Numbered from the stretch's first letter, positions 1 to 6,977 are shown. The stretch is DNA of 10,269 nucleotides from Methanobrevibacter sp. (GCA_016838945.1 JADLKP010000059.1:1-10269), one strand, 5' to 3'. Notes: generated from the letters alone by a model not told the origin. Program-made: numbers and translations.

Positions 1-76
1 TTTAGACTACCAAATGCAAAATTGGACAAAAAATCATCTAAAAAATAAAATAAGCCGATAAAATTTTACAGCCTCT

Positions 77-116
77 AAAAAAAGAAAAAATGAAATTTAT
101 AATTTAATTATAAATT
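77..116 (-). terminator. Terminator of the paaK-ACT unit: palindrome plus U-tract
   Basis: Positions 94-104 and 106-116 are perfect 11-base inverted arms (ATTTATAATT with AATTATAAAT, plus one flanking A/T pair) around a single central base, spanning the ACT stop codon at 108-110. On the minus strand this is followed by a T-rich run (plus-strand A-run at about 77-90, broken by one G). A hairpin followed by a U-run, or the U-run alone, is a plausible archaeal terminator. The stem is entirely A/T, so the U-tract is probably the stronger element. Confidence 0.6.
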
Positions 117-542
117 ATAAACTTCTTCAGCAGGTACTAAAGGAACTTTATAAGCTTTTAGAATACCTAATAACTCATCCAATTCTTTGGATTGCAATAA
201 AAGAATGGCTTTTTCAGTTTTTTCATGAGTGAAAGCATAAAGGTATTGAAGGTCGATTCCTTCATCCTTTAAGATTTTTAAAATTGAAGACAAACCTCCT
301 GGAGTGTCATCTAATTCAGCTCCAACTATTGGAGTGTTTTTAACGATGTAATTGTTCTTTTCAAGAATTTCCTTAGCTTTTACAGGGTCCTGAACCACCA
401 ATCTCAATATGCCGAATTCATTTGTGTCTGCTAAAAACAATGCCCTTATGTTAATGTCATTCTGGGCAAGCAAATCTAATACCTGATACATCTTTCCCAC
501 TTTATTCTCTAAAAATATAGATAACTGTGTTATTTTATACAT
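108..542 (-). CDS. Tandem ACT-domain protein, probable amino-acid-binding regulator
   Basis: This 144-residue protein consists almost wholly of two ACT domains, about residues 3-68 (ITQLSIFLENKVGKM...) and 71-140 (IVGAELDDTPGGLSSILKIL...). Each has the opening strand followed by the N/D-x-x-G turn and helix that bind amino-acid ligands in this family. No catalytic domain is attached, so the role is likely ligand sensing or modulation of a partner enzyme. The start is the ATG at 540-542, preceded by AGGGGAAGATAAT with good Shine-Dalgarno spacing. The open frame continues upstream to 632 but would overlap paaK by 74 bases, and the added residues look non-homologous to ACT domains. The gene begins 16 bp after the paaK stop, so the two are almost certainly co-transcribed. 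A stand-alone ACT protein next to phenylacetate-CoA ligase is a recurring arrangement in methanogens; the bound ligand (an aromatic amino acid is the obvious candidate) is inferred. Confidence 0.88.
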   Translation of the reverse strand: MYKITQLSIFLENKVGKMYQVLDLLAQNDINIRALFLADTNEFGILRLVVQDPVKAKEILEKNNYIVKNTPIVGAELDDTPGGLSSILKILKDEGIDLQYLYAFTHEKTEKAILLLQSKELDELLGILKAYKVPLVPAEEVYNL

Positions 543-558
543 ATTATCTTCCCCTAGT

Positions 559-1860
559 TTAATGTAAATTACGTTTATCGATAACTCTTTGAATTTTACC
601 TTTTGTGCTTCTTGGAATGCTCTTGGGTGCAACTAAGCTAACGTTAACTGCAATTCCGATCTCATTTTGGATGTATTCTCCGATTTTACGTTTTACGCCT
701 ATCATTTCTTTGATATCATCTGAGAAGAGAGCTTCAGAAGCTTCAACCTTGATTTCAATTTCATCCATTATGTCTGGACGTGTAACAATGATTTGGTAGT
801 GAGGCTCGATGTCACTGACCTTAAGAAGTGCCTTTTCGATTTGTGATGGGAATACAGCTACTCCTTTAACCTTGATCATGTCATCAGATCTTCCAGTAAT
901 CCTTTCCATCCTTGCAAATGTCCTTCCACATGCACAGGTGTCATAGTGGAGTGCAGTGAGGTCTTTTGTTCTGAATCTGATTATAGGCATGCTTTCCCTT
1001 TCAAGGTTGGTCAATACCAATTCTCCATGAGTTCCTTCAGGCAATGTGCTTCCTGTGTTCGGGTCTATGATTTCCGGATAGAAGAAATCTTCTGCAATGT
1101 GCAAACCGTTCTGTGCAGAGCATTCAATACCTACACCAGGGCCCATCAATTCGGTAAGGCCATAAATGTTATATGCTTTGGTCTTGAAAATGTCTTCGAT
1201 TCTGTCTCTCATTTCATCTGTCCACATTTCCGCTCCAAAACCAATTGCCTTAAGACCTAACTTGTCAAAGTCTATTCCTTCCTCTTTAGCAACTTCACCA
1301 AGGTAGATGCCATAGGATGGTGTGAAAATAAGGCAGGTTGTACCGAAGTCTGCCATGATTTCAACTTGTCTTCTTGTCTGTCCAGTTGAAATAGGTATGA
1401 TTGTTGCTCCTAATGTGTGAGCTCCATAGTGAACACCAAATCCTCCAGTAAATAAACCGTATCCGTGAGTATTTTGGATAATGTCATCATTATCAAGACC
1501 CATCATGGTAAGTCCTCTAGCTATGATTTCTCCCCAATTGTCAATATCCTTTTGGGTGTATCCGCTTACTACAGGCTTTCCAGTAGTTCCGGAAGAGGAG
1601 TGCACCTCTATGATTTCCTTTTTATCGACTGCAAACATTCCAAATGGATAACATGCTCTTAAATCATCTTTAGTAAGGAAAGGCAATTTTTCAATATCCT
1701 TTAAGGTTTCTATGTCTTCAGGAAAAACATTTGCATTGGTATACTTTTCTGTGTAAAATGGAATCTTGTCAAATGCCCTTTTTACAGTAGCCTGCAACTT
1801 CTTCAACTGAAGTTCAAAAATGTCTTCTCTTGACATGCATTCTATTTCTTCATTCCACAT
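559..1860 (-). CDS. paaK: Phenylacetate-CoA ligase (AMP-forming aryl-acid CoA ligase)
   Basis: This 433-residue cytoplasmic enzyme of the adenylate-forming (ANL) superfamily joins an aryl acid such as phenylacetate to CoA, using ATP and releasing AMP and PPi. Visible motifs are the phosphate-binding loop SSSGTTGKP (88-96), the PaaK-type glycine-rich stretch after it (133-160), YGLTE (233-237), RFRTKDL (295-301), the hinge GRSDDMIKVKG (323-333), and the C-terminal PRSTKGKIQR (416-425), which carries the candidate catalytic lysines. The length is normal for PaaK (about 430). The start gives the usual PaaK opening (WNEEIECMSREDI) and is preceded by AAAGGTTAG at good spacing; an internal Met9 is less likely. 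In methanogens such ligases, together with indolepyruvate oxidoreductase, let exogenous aryl acids feed aromatic amino acid synthesis. No ior genes are in the window, so the exact substrate is inferred. The enzyme is co-transcribed with the downstream ACT protein. Confidence 0.93.
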   Translation of the reverse strand: MWNEEIECMSREDIFELQLKKLQATVKRAFDKIPFYTEKYTNANVFPEDIETLKDIEKLPFLTKDDLRACYPFGMFAVDKKEIIEVHSSSGTTGKPVVSGYTQKDIDNWGEIIARGLTMMGLDNDDIIQNTHGYGLFTGGFGVHYGAHTLGATIIPISTGQTRRQVEIMADFGTTCLIFTPSYGIYLGEVAKEEGIDFDKLGLKAIGFGAEMWTDEMRDRIEDIFKTKAYNIYGLTELMGPGVGIECSAQNGLHIAEDFFYPEIIDPNTGSTLPEGTHGELVLTNLERESMPIIRFRTKDLTALHYDTCACGRTFARMERITGRSDDMIKVKGVAVFPSQIEKALLKVSDIEPHYQIIVTRPDIMDEIEIKVEASEALFSDDIKEMIGVKRKIGEYIQNEIGIAVNVSLVAPKSIPRSTKGKIQRVIDKRNLH

Positions 1861-1914
1861 ATTCTAACCTTTTTGTTTTTTGGTAATTTTTGTAATTATA
1901 AAATTATAATTAAA

Positions 1915-1935
1915 TTTCTTATATTTATTATATGT
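1915..1935 (-). promoter_or_regulatory. Candidate TATA region for paaK
   Basis: On the minus strand the segment ACATATAATAAATATAAG gives one or two TATA-like boxes about 60 bases upstream of the paaK ATG, leaving a leader of roughly 30-40 nt. The whole 1861-1990 spacer is A/T-rich, so other TATA-like strings occur and the choice is uncertain. No symmetric operator stands out. Confidence 0.25.
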
Positions 1936-1982
1936 TAATTTGTATAATTAATTTTTTTAGTTTTTTTTAAGTTTTACTTTTT

Positions 1983-2101
1983 AGAACTTATTTTTTAAGT
2001 TTTGTTAAATCAATCCTAATTTAAGATTTATTTTATTAAGTTTTATTAAATCAATCCTAATTTAAGATTTATTTTATTAAGTTTTATTAAATCAATCCTA
2101 A
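1983..2101. repeat. 41-bp tandem repeat, two perfect copies plus one degenerate, overlapping a gene end
   Basis: Positions 2020-2060 and 2061-2101 are identical 41-base units. A third, diverged copy occupies about 1983-2019, with two substitutions and a one-base slip in the part I could align. Read on the minus strand each unit begins TTAGGATTGATTTAA, which in the copy nearest the gene encodes the last four residues and stop of the TIM-barrel gene. The period is not a multiple of three. This looks like slippage duplication of the gene's 3' end into the spacer before paaK. Confidence 0.93.
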
Positions 2102-2857
2102 ATTTTTCATATATTCTAAACTTTTTTCAATGAAATCTACAGACATTAACTCTAACATGTAGATGCCATCATACTTATTCTTAGTAAAAACATCAAAGAA
2201 TCCATTTACATCAAAAGTCCCATCACCTAATGCAAGGTGTGAGTCATCATTGCCCGGATTATCATGCACATGTATGTGTTTAATTGAGTCGAAGTAAATT
2301 TCCTCTGGAGTGAAGCCATTTGTATGGGCATGACCTATATCCATAGTCATAGGAAGGTCAAGTTTAACTAATGTATCATTCAGTTGATTCACATCCATGA
2401 ACATGAAGTCAGTGATGTTCGGCAGGTTTTCAATGCAGGCATGAACTCCAATATCTTTTGCATATTCTCCAATGACTTTAAGATGTTTCTCTGATATTTG
2501 ATAGACCAACTCTTCCTTTCCCCTTCCATGGAATCCAAGAATTCCTGGATGAACTACAACAATATTGCTGTCAATCATGTTCGAAAGGTTAATTGATCTC
2601 TTTATTTCGCTCACTGAAAAATCGGCAATGGATGGATTCAAGGAAGCGATATTGATGTCAATGAATGGAGCATGAACAGTATATTTCAAGTCATATGAGT
2701 TAATGAGGTCTATTAGTTCCTCATCATCATTAATTTCTCTATATGGATAATCATGCACTATCTCAACATAATCAATATACTTGTTGCTATCGAAGTATTC
2801 TAAAGCTTCTTCTATTGTTCTGTCTTCTGTTGCTAACATTGAAGCTCCTATTTTCAT
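2087..2857 (-). CDS. Xylose isomerase-like TIM barrel, AP endonuclease 2 / endonuclease IV family
   Basis: This 256-residue protein belongs to the AP endonuclease family 2 / xylose isomerase-like superfamily. Automated annotation would probably say sugar phosphate isomerase/epimerase. Metal-site blocks seen in order are YTVHAPF (H62), VVHPG (H103), CIENLP (E143), MDIGHAH (D173, H176), HIHVHDN (H196), DSHLALGDG (D205, H207) and LEL (E236). These match, in order and with similar spacing, all nine ligands of the trinuclear zinc site of endonuclease IV (E. coli numbering from memory: H69, H109, E145, D179, H182, H216, D229, H231, E261). A typical two-metal sugar isomerase needs fewer. The protein is somewhat shorter than E. 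coli endonuclease IV (about 285), so DNA-contact loops may be reduced. The ATG at 2857 follows AGAGGATAGA, a good ribosome site. It starts 35 bp after the PIN/ATPase gene and is likely co-transcribed with it. Superfamily membership is firm; nuclease versus isomerase is open. Confidence 0.87.
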   Translation of the reverse strand: MKIGASMLATEDRTIEEALEYFDSNKYIDYVEIVHDYPYREINDDEELIDLINSYDLKYTVHAPFIDINIASLNPSIADFSVSEIKRSINLSNMIDSNIVVVHPGILGFHGRGKEELVYQISEKHLKVIGEYAKDIGVHACIENLPNITDFMFMDVNQLNDTLVKLDLPMTMDIGHAHTNGFTPEEIYFDSIKHIHVHDNPGNDDSHLALGDGTFDVNGFFDVFTKNKYDGIYMLELMSVDFIEKSLEYMKNLGLI

Positions 2858-2892
2858 TCTATCCTCTCTTTTTATATTAATAATGAATATTA

Positions 2893-5046
2893 TTATAGAT
2901 AATCTCTAACTCTTGCAACAACCCTTAATCCTTTATCCAAGCCATCTATGATCTCATCAGTCAAGTCAAGGTTCTTATGAAGCTTTACATAGCCTCTTTT
3001 GCCTACAGTTGCTGTAAATAGGTATTTGTCCTCTAAAAGAATGTCAAATGAACTGCCTACGAATTTCTTTCCGATAGGCAATACAAGATGGTCTTTTCTC
3101 ACTTCCGGATGCAATTCGAAGACTTCATAGTAAAATTCTGATGTTTCACCTTCATCAAAATCTTCTTCATAATATTCCTCGCTCTCTTCACTTAACTCAA
3201 AATAATTGTCCTTGCTGTAATCCTTTTTGCCTTCATCGATTATGTAATCATCAATATTATCATTATATTCTTTCAATTTGGATTTTTTGGACTTCTTATG
3301 CTTGTCTTTCTTGTCCTTTTTTGATTTGGATTTCTTTGACCTTTTTGAAAGTCTTTCTGCAAAGCTGTCCGGTGCCTTTTCAAGAGGTTCAACATTCATG
3401 CTAATTCCGATATCCTCTTCAAGTTCAGCAATTCTTTTGCCTCCTTTTCCAATGATTTTAGGAATGTACTTTTCGGTTATATAGACATTTACCCTTCTAT
3501 CGCTTTCCATGCTTACTTCAATAGCTGCCTTTGGAGCAATTCTTTTCATGGTTCTTAGGATTTCACGTTCTGCAATCAATTGAACTGGAGTTTTCTCCTT
3601 TTCCATTTTTGCATTTTTAGACCTTTCAACCATGCCTATGTCCATTACAATTGTCTGTTCGCCATAGGTATATATCTCATTTACAAGAGTGCCTGTTTCA
3701 AAGTCCCTCACCTCAATGACAGGTCTTGCAAGGTCTCTTTCTTCCATTCCTGACGGAACCTTTACAGTAAGCTTGTTTTCATAGATTGCAGATATTTCAC
3801 CATCTTCAATATAGATTGTGGTGTCTACGATTGATGGGATGGTACCTAAATCCACTCTGCTTGCAATCCTTTGAATTGCATCTATAGGTCTTGTTGCATG
3901 AACAACACCAATCATTCCAACTCCTGCAAGACGCATATCTGCAAATATCTTGAAGTCATGGTTTTTTCTAAGCTCATCGTAAATGGTAAAATCAGGTCTA
4001 ACTAATAACAATATGTCTGCAGTATTCTCCATATCACCTTCAAGAGGGGCATATTGGGTAATTGTGTCTCCAACCTGCAAGTCTCTTGGAGATTCCATGG
4101 TCTTCACCACTTTATTCAAGTCTTCATCATAAAATTTGGCTATTGCTTGAGCAAATGTACTTTTACCAGCTCCAGGAGAACCTGAAATGAGGATTCCTCT
4201 GGCACTGTTTGTTAATCTTTCAATTAGCTTATCGGATAAATGATATTTGTCAAGTGACACTTCAGCAACGGGTCTTACTGCAGTTATTTCAAGAGCTTCA
4301 GAGAATGGAGGTCTAGCTATTGATATTCTAAGGTCTCTTGATTGGACTACAATTGCCCCTTCCTTATCCACTTCCAGATAGGTTTTAGGATCGTATCTTT
4401 CCTTTTCAAGTATCTCTTCCGCAATGTTTTCCAATTGCTTGAAAGTGAATTTCTCATCTGCAATCTTTATAAGCTCAATATGCCCTGGCTTTCCCTTTTT
4501 AGCCATAGGAACAACATTTTCCTTTAAATGAACGCTCATTGTGTCATCATCAAAGAATTTAGCTATTTTCAAGTCTATTGCACCCTTATACTCCTGTGCA
4601 TAGTAAATGGTTGGTATTCCCTGTGCTTCTGCAGTCTTGGCTTGGATCTTATCGCTTGTTAATAGTAGTGCTAGTTCATCCTTTGCAACATCTCGAATCA
4701 ATCCGTCTATTTCTCCAAGTTTGGCGTTGTCCTTTTCAAATTTGGTAGGTCTTCTGCCTGTGATTCTAATTGCTATTTCACCAATTTCAGCTAAATCCTG
4801 CAATTTCTTTACATTTTCAAGACCTCGAATTCCTGTTGGCCTTTGATTGTTGGCTTGATGTTCAAGTTCAGCGATCACAGATTCTGGTATGATGATTTCA
4901 GGGTAGTTCAATCCTTTTTCCTTAATGATCTTTTCCACATTTCCTTCAATGATTGCACTTGTATCAGGTACGATTCTTTTTATTTCATCATTGTAATCAT
5001 CTTCATCATTATAATCGCTATCATAGTCATATTCATTAAAATCCAT
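2893..5046 (-). CDS. PIN-domain ATPase with KH domain (PINA-like, PilT/VirB11-type ATPase)
   Basis: This 717-residue cytoplasmic protein resembles archaeal PINA, a hexameric ATPase that in Sulfolobus binds Hjm helicase and remodels forks and Holliday junctions. An acidic, Tyr/Asp-rich leader (1-22) precedes a PIN nuclease domain (about 23-150) with the acidic set D28, E60, D114 and D132. A secretion-type ATPase domain follows, with Walker A GSPGAGKST (289-297), a Walker B-like LLLVRPD (346-352) and E358, then VVHATRP (381-387), which resembles the His-box region of PilT/VirB11 ATPases. A KH domain carries the IIGKGGKRI loop (531-539). After it comes a Lys/Ser-rich linker (about 567-592), then an acidic segment (599-636), then a compact C-terminal domain (about 640-717, with FTATVGKRGYVKL). 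Despite the relation to PilT it has no membrane segment and no pilus context. The start is fixed by a full-strength GGAGGTGA site 4 bases before the ATG. Confidence 0.92.
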   Translation of the reverse strand: MDFNEYDYDSDYNDEDDYNDEIKRIVPDTSAIIEGNVEKIIKEKGLNYPEIIIPESVIAELEHQANNQRPTGIRGLENVKKLQDLAEIGEIAIRITGRRPTKFEKDNAKLGEIDGLIRDVAKDELALLLTSDKIQAKTAEAQGIPTIYYAQEYKGAIDLKIAKFFDDDTMSVHLKENVVPMAKKGKPGHIELIKIADEKFTFKQLENIAEEILEKERYDPKTYLEVDKEGAIVVQSRDLRISIARPPFSEALEITAVRPVAEVSLDKYHLSDKLIERLTNSARGILISGSPGAGKSTFAQAIAKFYDEDLNKVVKTMESPRDLQVGDTITQYAPLEGDMENTADILLLVRPDFTIYDELRKNHDFKIFADMRLAGVGMIGVVHATRPIDAIQRIASRVDLGTIPSIVDTTIYIEDGEISAIYENKLTVKVPSGMEERDLARPVIEVRDFETGTLVNEIYTYGEQTIVMDIGMVERSKNAKMEKEKTPVQLIAEREILRTMKRIAPKAAIEVSMESDRRVNVYITEKYIPKIIGKGGKRIAELEEDIGISMNVEPLEKAPDSFAERLSKRSKKSKSKKDKKDKHKKSKKSKLKEYNDNIDDYIIDEGKKDYSKDNYFELSEESEEYYEEDFDEGETSEFYYEVFELHPEVRKDHLVLPIGKKFVGSSFDILLEDKYLFTATVGKRGYVKLHKNLDLTDEIIDGLDKGLRVVARVRDYL

Positions 5047-5050
5047 ATTT

Positions 5051-5066
5051 TCACCTCCTTTGAGGT
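5051..5066 (-). promoter_or_regulatory. Strong Shine-Dalgarno site that can pair with an upstream anti-SD
   Basis: The minus-strand AAAGGAGGTGA (5051-5061) contains GGAGGTGA, fully complementary to the usual archaeal 16S rRNA 3' end, 4 bases before the ATG of the PIN/ATPase gene. Just upstream is ACCTC (5062-5066), a perfect 5-base inverted match to GAGGT (5053-5057) with an AAAG loop. The ribosome site is clear; pairing as a regulatory hairpin is only a possibility. Confidence 0.8.
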
Positions 5067-5070
5067 TTGA

Positions 5071-5103
5071 TTAATTTATAATTCTTGTTAATTTATAATT
5101 CTT
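5071..5103 (-). promoter_or_regulatory. Duplicated TATA-like element before the PIN/ATPase gene
   Basis: A 17-bp unit is tandemly repeated (5071-5087 and 5088-5103, second copy 16 bases). On the minus strand each copy reads AAGAATTATAAATTAA and holds a TATA-like TTATAAAT (5074-5081 and 5091-5098). With the usual 22-27 base spacing, the distal box would start transcription near 5070, leaving the Shine-Dalgarno site intact. The proximal box would start near 5051-5055 and cut into it. The repeat is certain; its promoter role is inferred from position and composition. Confidence 0.45.
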
Positions 5104-5154
5104 AATTTTATTTAATTTTTTAATAAGAGAATAATTAAAATTAATTTTTTAAAT

Positions 5155-5568
5155 TTATCCATACATTTCCTTTGGATCAAACAATCTTTCAGAGATTATT
5201 TCAATGTCATCATCTGTAAGATTGTCAATGTCAATATTCCCCTTATCAATGTCCAATTGTCTAAAGAAGCAAGATCTGTATCCTTCGTGGCATGCTGCAC
5301 CTTTTTGCTCAACCTTCATTATGATTGCATCAGCGTCACAGTCAATGTACATTTCCTTAACGGTCTGCACATTTCCAGAGCTTTCTCCCTTTAGCCATTG
5401 CTTTTGTCTTGAAGTGGAGTAGTAGTGAGCCTTTTTGGTCCTTAAGGTTTGCTCTACAGCCTCCTTATTCATGAAAGCCACCATCAACACTTCGTTTGTT
5501 TGCCAATCTTGTGCGATACCTATTACTAAATCTTCTCCACCCATATTAAGTCTGAAATTTAATTCCAT
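5155..5568 (-). CDS. hisI: Phosphoribosyl-AMP cyclohydrolase
   Basis: HisI opens the adenine ring of phosphoribosyl-AMP to give ProFAR, the third step of histidine biosynthesis, as a zinc- and magnesium-dependent cytoplasmic dimer. From the ATG chosen here the protein has 137 residues, the normal length of a stand-alone HisI, with no fused HisE domain. Signature blocks (numbered from the chosen Met) are HYYSTSRQKQWLKGESSGN (48-66), DCDAD (76-80, Mg site and first zinc Cys at 77), and CHEGYRSCFFR (93-103, zinc Cys at 93 and 100). The frame also offers a GTG at 5574, but AAAGGTG runs straight into it with no spacing, while the ATG at 5568 sits 5 bases after that AAAGGTG. The ATG is therefore preferred. 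The gene follows hisS by 34 bp and is probably co-transcribed with it. No other his genes are in the window. Confidence 0.95.
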   Translation of the reverse strand: MELNFRLNMGGEDLVIGIAQDWQTNEVLMVAFMNKEAVEQTLRTKKAHYYSTSRQKQWLKGESSGNVQTVKEMYIDCDADAIIMKVEQKGAACHEGYRSCFFRQLDIDKGNIDIDNLTDDDIEIISERLFDPKEMYG

Positions 5569-5602
5569 TGTCACACCTTTATAATAAAATAAAAATTAAT
5601 TG

Positions 5603-6907
5603 TTAATTGTATAGTTTATCTTTAATGTAATCGACTACTTTATCAATATCGACTAATTCCTGTTCTCCAGATAGCATATCCTTTACAGTTACCTTTCCTT
5701 CTTCAAGGTCACGTTCTCCTACAAGAACAGTGTATTTAACGTCAATCTTATTTGCATAAGCCAATATCTTCTTGAATTTCTTTCTGTTTAAGTCAACTTC
5801 AGTTGGAATTCCTGCTTTTCTCAATGTTTGGGCAATATTGAATGCATCGTGTCTTGTAGAATCGGAAATTGCTGCTACATATGTGTTTACAATAGGTTCA
5901 AGTTCAAGCTTTCCGTTAAGCTCTTCGATTGCATTCATCAATCTGTCAAATCCTAATGCAAATCCAGTGGAAACAACATCTTCTCCACCGAATAATTTAA
6001 CGAGATTGTATGTTCCTCCACCACAAACCTGCTTTTGTGCACCAAGTCCTTCCACATATACCTCAAACACTATTCCAGTATAGTAGTCAAGTCCTCTTGC
6101 CACTCCAAGATTGAGTTTGTAATTGAACACTTGGAAACTTTCAAGGGTTTTTACAAGTTCCTTGAATTCTTCAAGAGCTTCTTTGGTTTCTTCGTAAGGA
6201 GATACGAGTTCTTCAATGTCTTCAATTATGGAAGAGTCACCAACCATATCCATAAGCTTGAACAACACTTCGTTTAATTCTGGCTTGTCTTTGATGATAG
6301 GGTTTTCTCCAATCAATGATTCTTTTAGGAGATCCTTATCCCCCTTATCGATAACAACCATGATTTCTCTTTGTGTAGCAGTATCAATATCAAAGTGAGC
6401 GAATAATCCTCTAATGATTCCTAAATGGTTTACATTGAATTCAGCAGTAGTGATTCCAAGCTCTTCAATAGCATTGTTGCACATAGCTATTACTTCAGCT
6501 TCACCTTCAGGAGTCTTTGCACCAATCAATTCACAACCGAATTGCCAGAATTGTCTGAATCTGCCTTTTTGTGGTCTTTCATATCTAAAGCAGCTTCCAT
6601 AGTAGTAAATCTTGATAGGCTTTGAGGTTTTCTGTAATTCATTTAAGTATAATCTTGCAATAGGAGCGGTTATCTCTGGTCTTAAAGCTAAATCCCTGTC
6701 TCCCTTGTCCTTAAAGTTGTATAATTGATCTACAATTTCCTCTCCGGATTTTGTAGTGAATAATTTTAAGTCTTCAAATAAAGGTGTTTGAACTTCACCA
6801 AAACCATAGTTTTCAAATACATTTCTTAAAATGTCTTCAGCTTGTTTCCTTTGCCTCATTTCTTCAAAGAGGAAATCTCTTGTTCCCCTTGGTCTTTCAA
6901 ATTCCAT
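5603..6907 (-). CDS. hisS: Histidyl-tRNA synthetase
   Basis: This 434-residue class II aminoacyl-tRNA synthetase charges tRNA-His with histidine. The N-terminal FERPRGTRDF (3-12) is typical of HisRS. The ATP and histidine pocket is marked by RPEIT (76-80), motif 2 from SCFRYERPQKGRFRQFWQFG (105-124), the HisRS-specific RGLDYYTGIVFEVY (271-284), GGGTYN (296-301), and motif 3 STGFALGFDRL (313-323). The C-terminal anticodon-binding domain is about 340-432. All expected catalytic blocks are present and the length is normal (420-440), so this is a working synthetase and not a HisZ paralogue. The ATG is preceded by TTGGAGAATC, with GGAG about 9 bases upstream. It heads a two-gene unit with hisI and is divergent from the adhesin gene across a 274-bp spacer. 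Confidence 0.97.
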   Translation of the reverse strand: MEFERPRGTRDFLFEEMRQRKQAEDILRNVFENYGFGEVQTPLFEDLKLFTTKSGEEIVDQLYNFKDKGDRDLALRPEITAPIARLYLNELQKTSKPIKIYYYGSCFRYERPQKGRFRQFWQFGCELIGAKTPEGEAEVIAMCNNAIEELGITTAEFNVNHLGIIRGLFAHFDIDTATQREIMVVIDKGDKDLLKESLIGENPIIKDKPELNEVLFKLMDMVGDSSIIEDIEELVSPYEETKEALEEFKELVKTLESFQVFNYKLNLGVARGLDYYTGIVFEVYVEGLGAQKQVCGGGTYNLVKLFGGEDVVSTGFALGFDRLMNAIEELNGKLELEPIVNTYVAAISDSTRHDAFNIAQTLRKAGIPTEVDLNRKKFKKILAYANKIDVKYTVLVGERDLEEGKVTVKDMLSGEQELVDIDKVVDYIKDKLYN

Positions 6908-6977
6908 TATTGATTCTCCAATATTTTTAATGATTTAATCAGTATAATTATTGTTTTTTAATAGTAAATCGTTTAAC

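Noticed and set aside
1..61. Possible 3' end of a plus-strand gene entering from the left edge
   Set aside because: Two frames are open from base 1 (stops at 46-48 and 59-61), both giving Lys/Asn-rich peptides of under 20 residues. That is too short in A/T-rich DNA to tell coding from chance.
543..632. N-terminal extension of the ACT gene up to an ATG at 632
   Set aside because: It would overlap paaK by 74 bases and adds residues unlike an ACT domain, while the ATG at 542 has its own Shine-Dalgarno site at proper spacing.
2878..2895. TAATAAT/ATTATTA hairpin between the PIN/ATPase and TIM-barrel genes
   Set aside because: Seven A/T-only pairs with no following U-tract; too weak to call a terminator, and the 35-bp spacing favours read-through.
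2893..5046. Type IV pilus retraction motor or toxin (VapC) reading of the PIN/PilT-like gene
   Set aside because: There are no pilus genes, no membrane segment and no antitoxin nearby. The PIN-ATPase-KH order fits archaeal PINA-type proteins instead.
5104..5154. Terminator after hisI
   Set aside because: The stretch has imperfect A/T inverted matches (such as AAAATTAATTTT) but no clear stem plus U-tract on the minus strand, so termination here cannot be assigned.
5569..5574. GTG start of hisI two codons upstream
   Set aside because: The only Shine-Dalgarno sequence runs directly into this GTG, leaving no spacing; the ATG at 5568 is correctly placed.
605..6625. Plus-strand open frames of 60-104 codons between 605 and 6625
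   Set aside because: All lie opposite well-supported minus-strand genes, lack ribosome sites of note, and encode compositions typical of antisense shadows.
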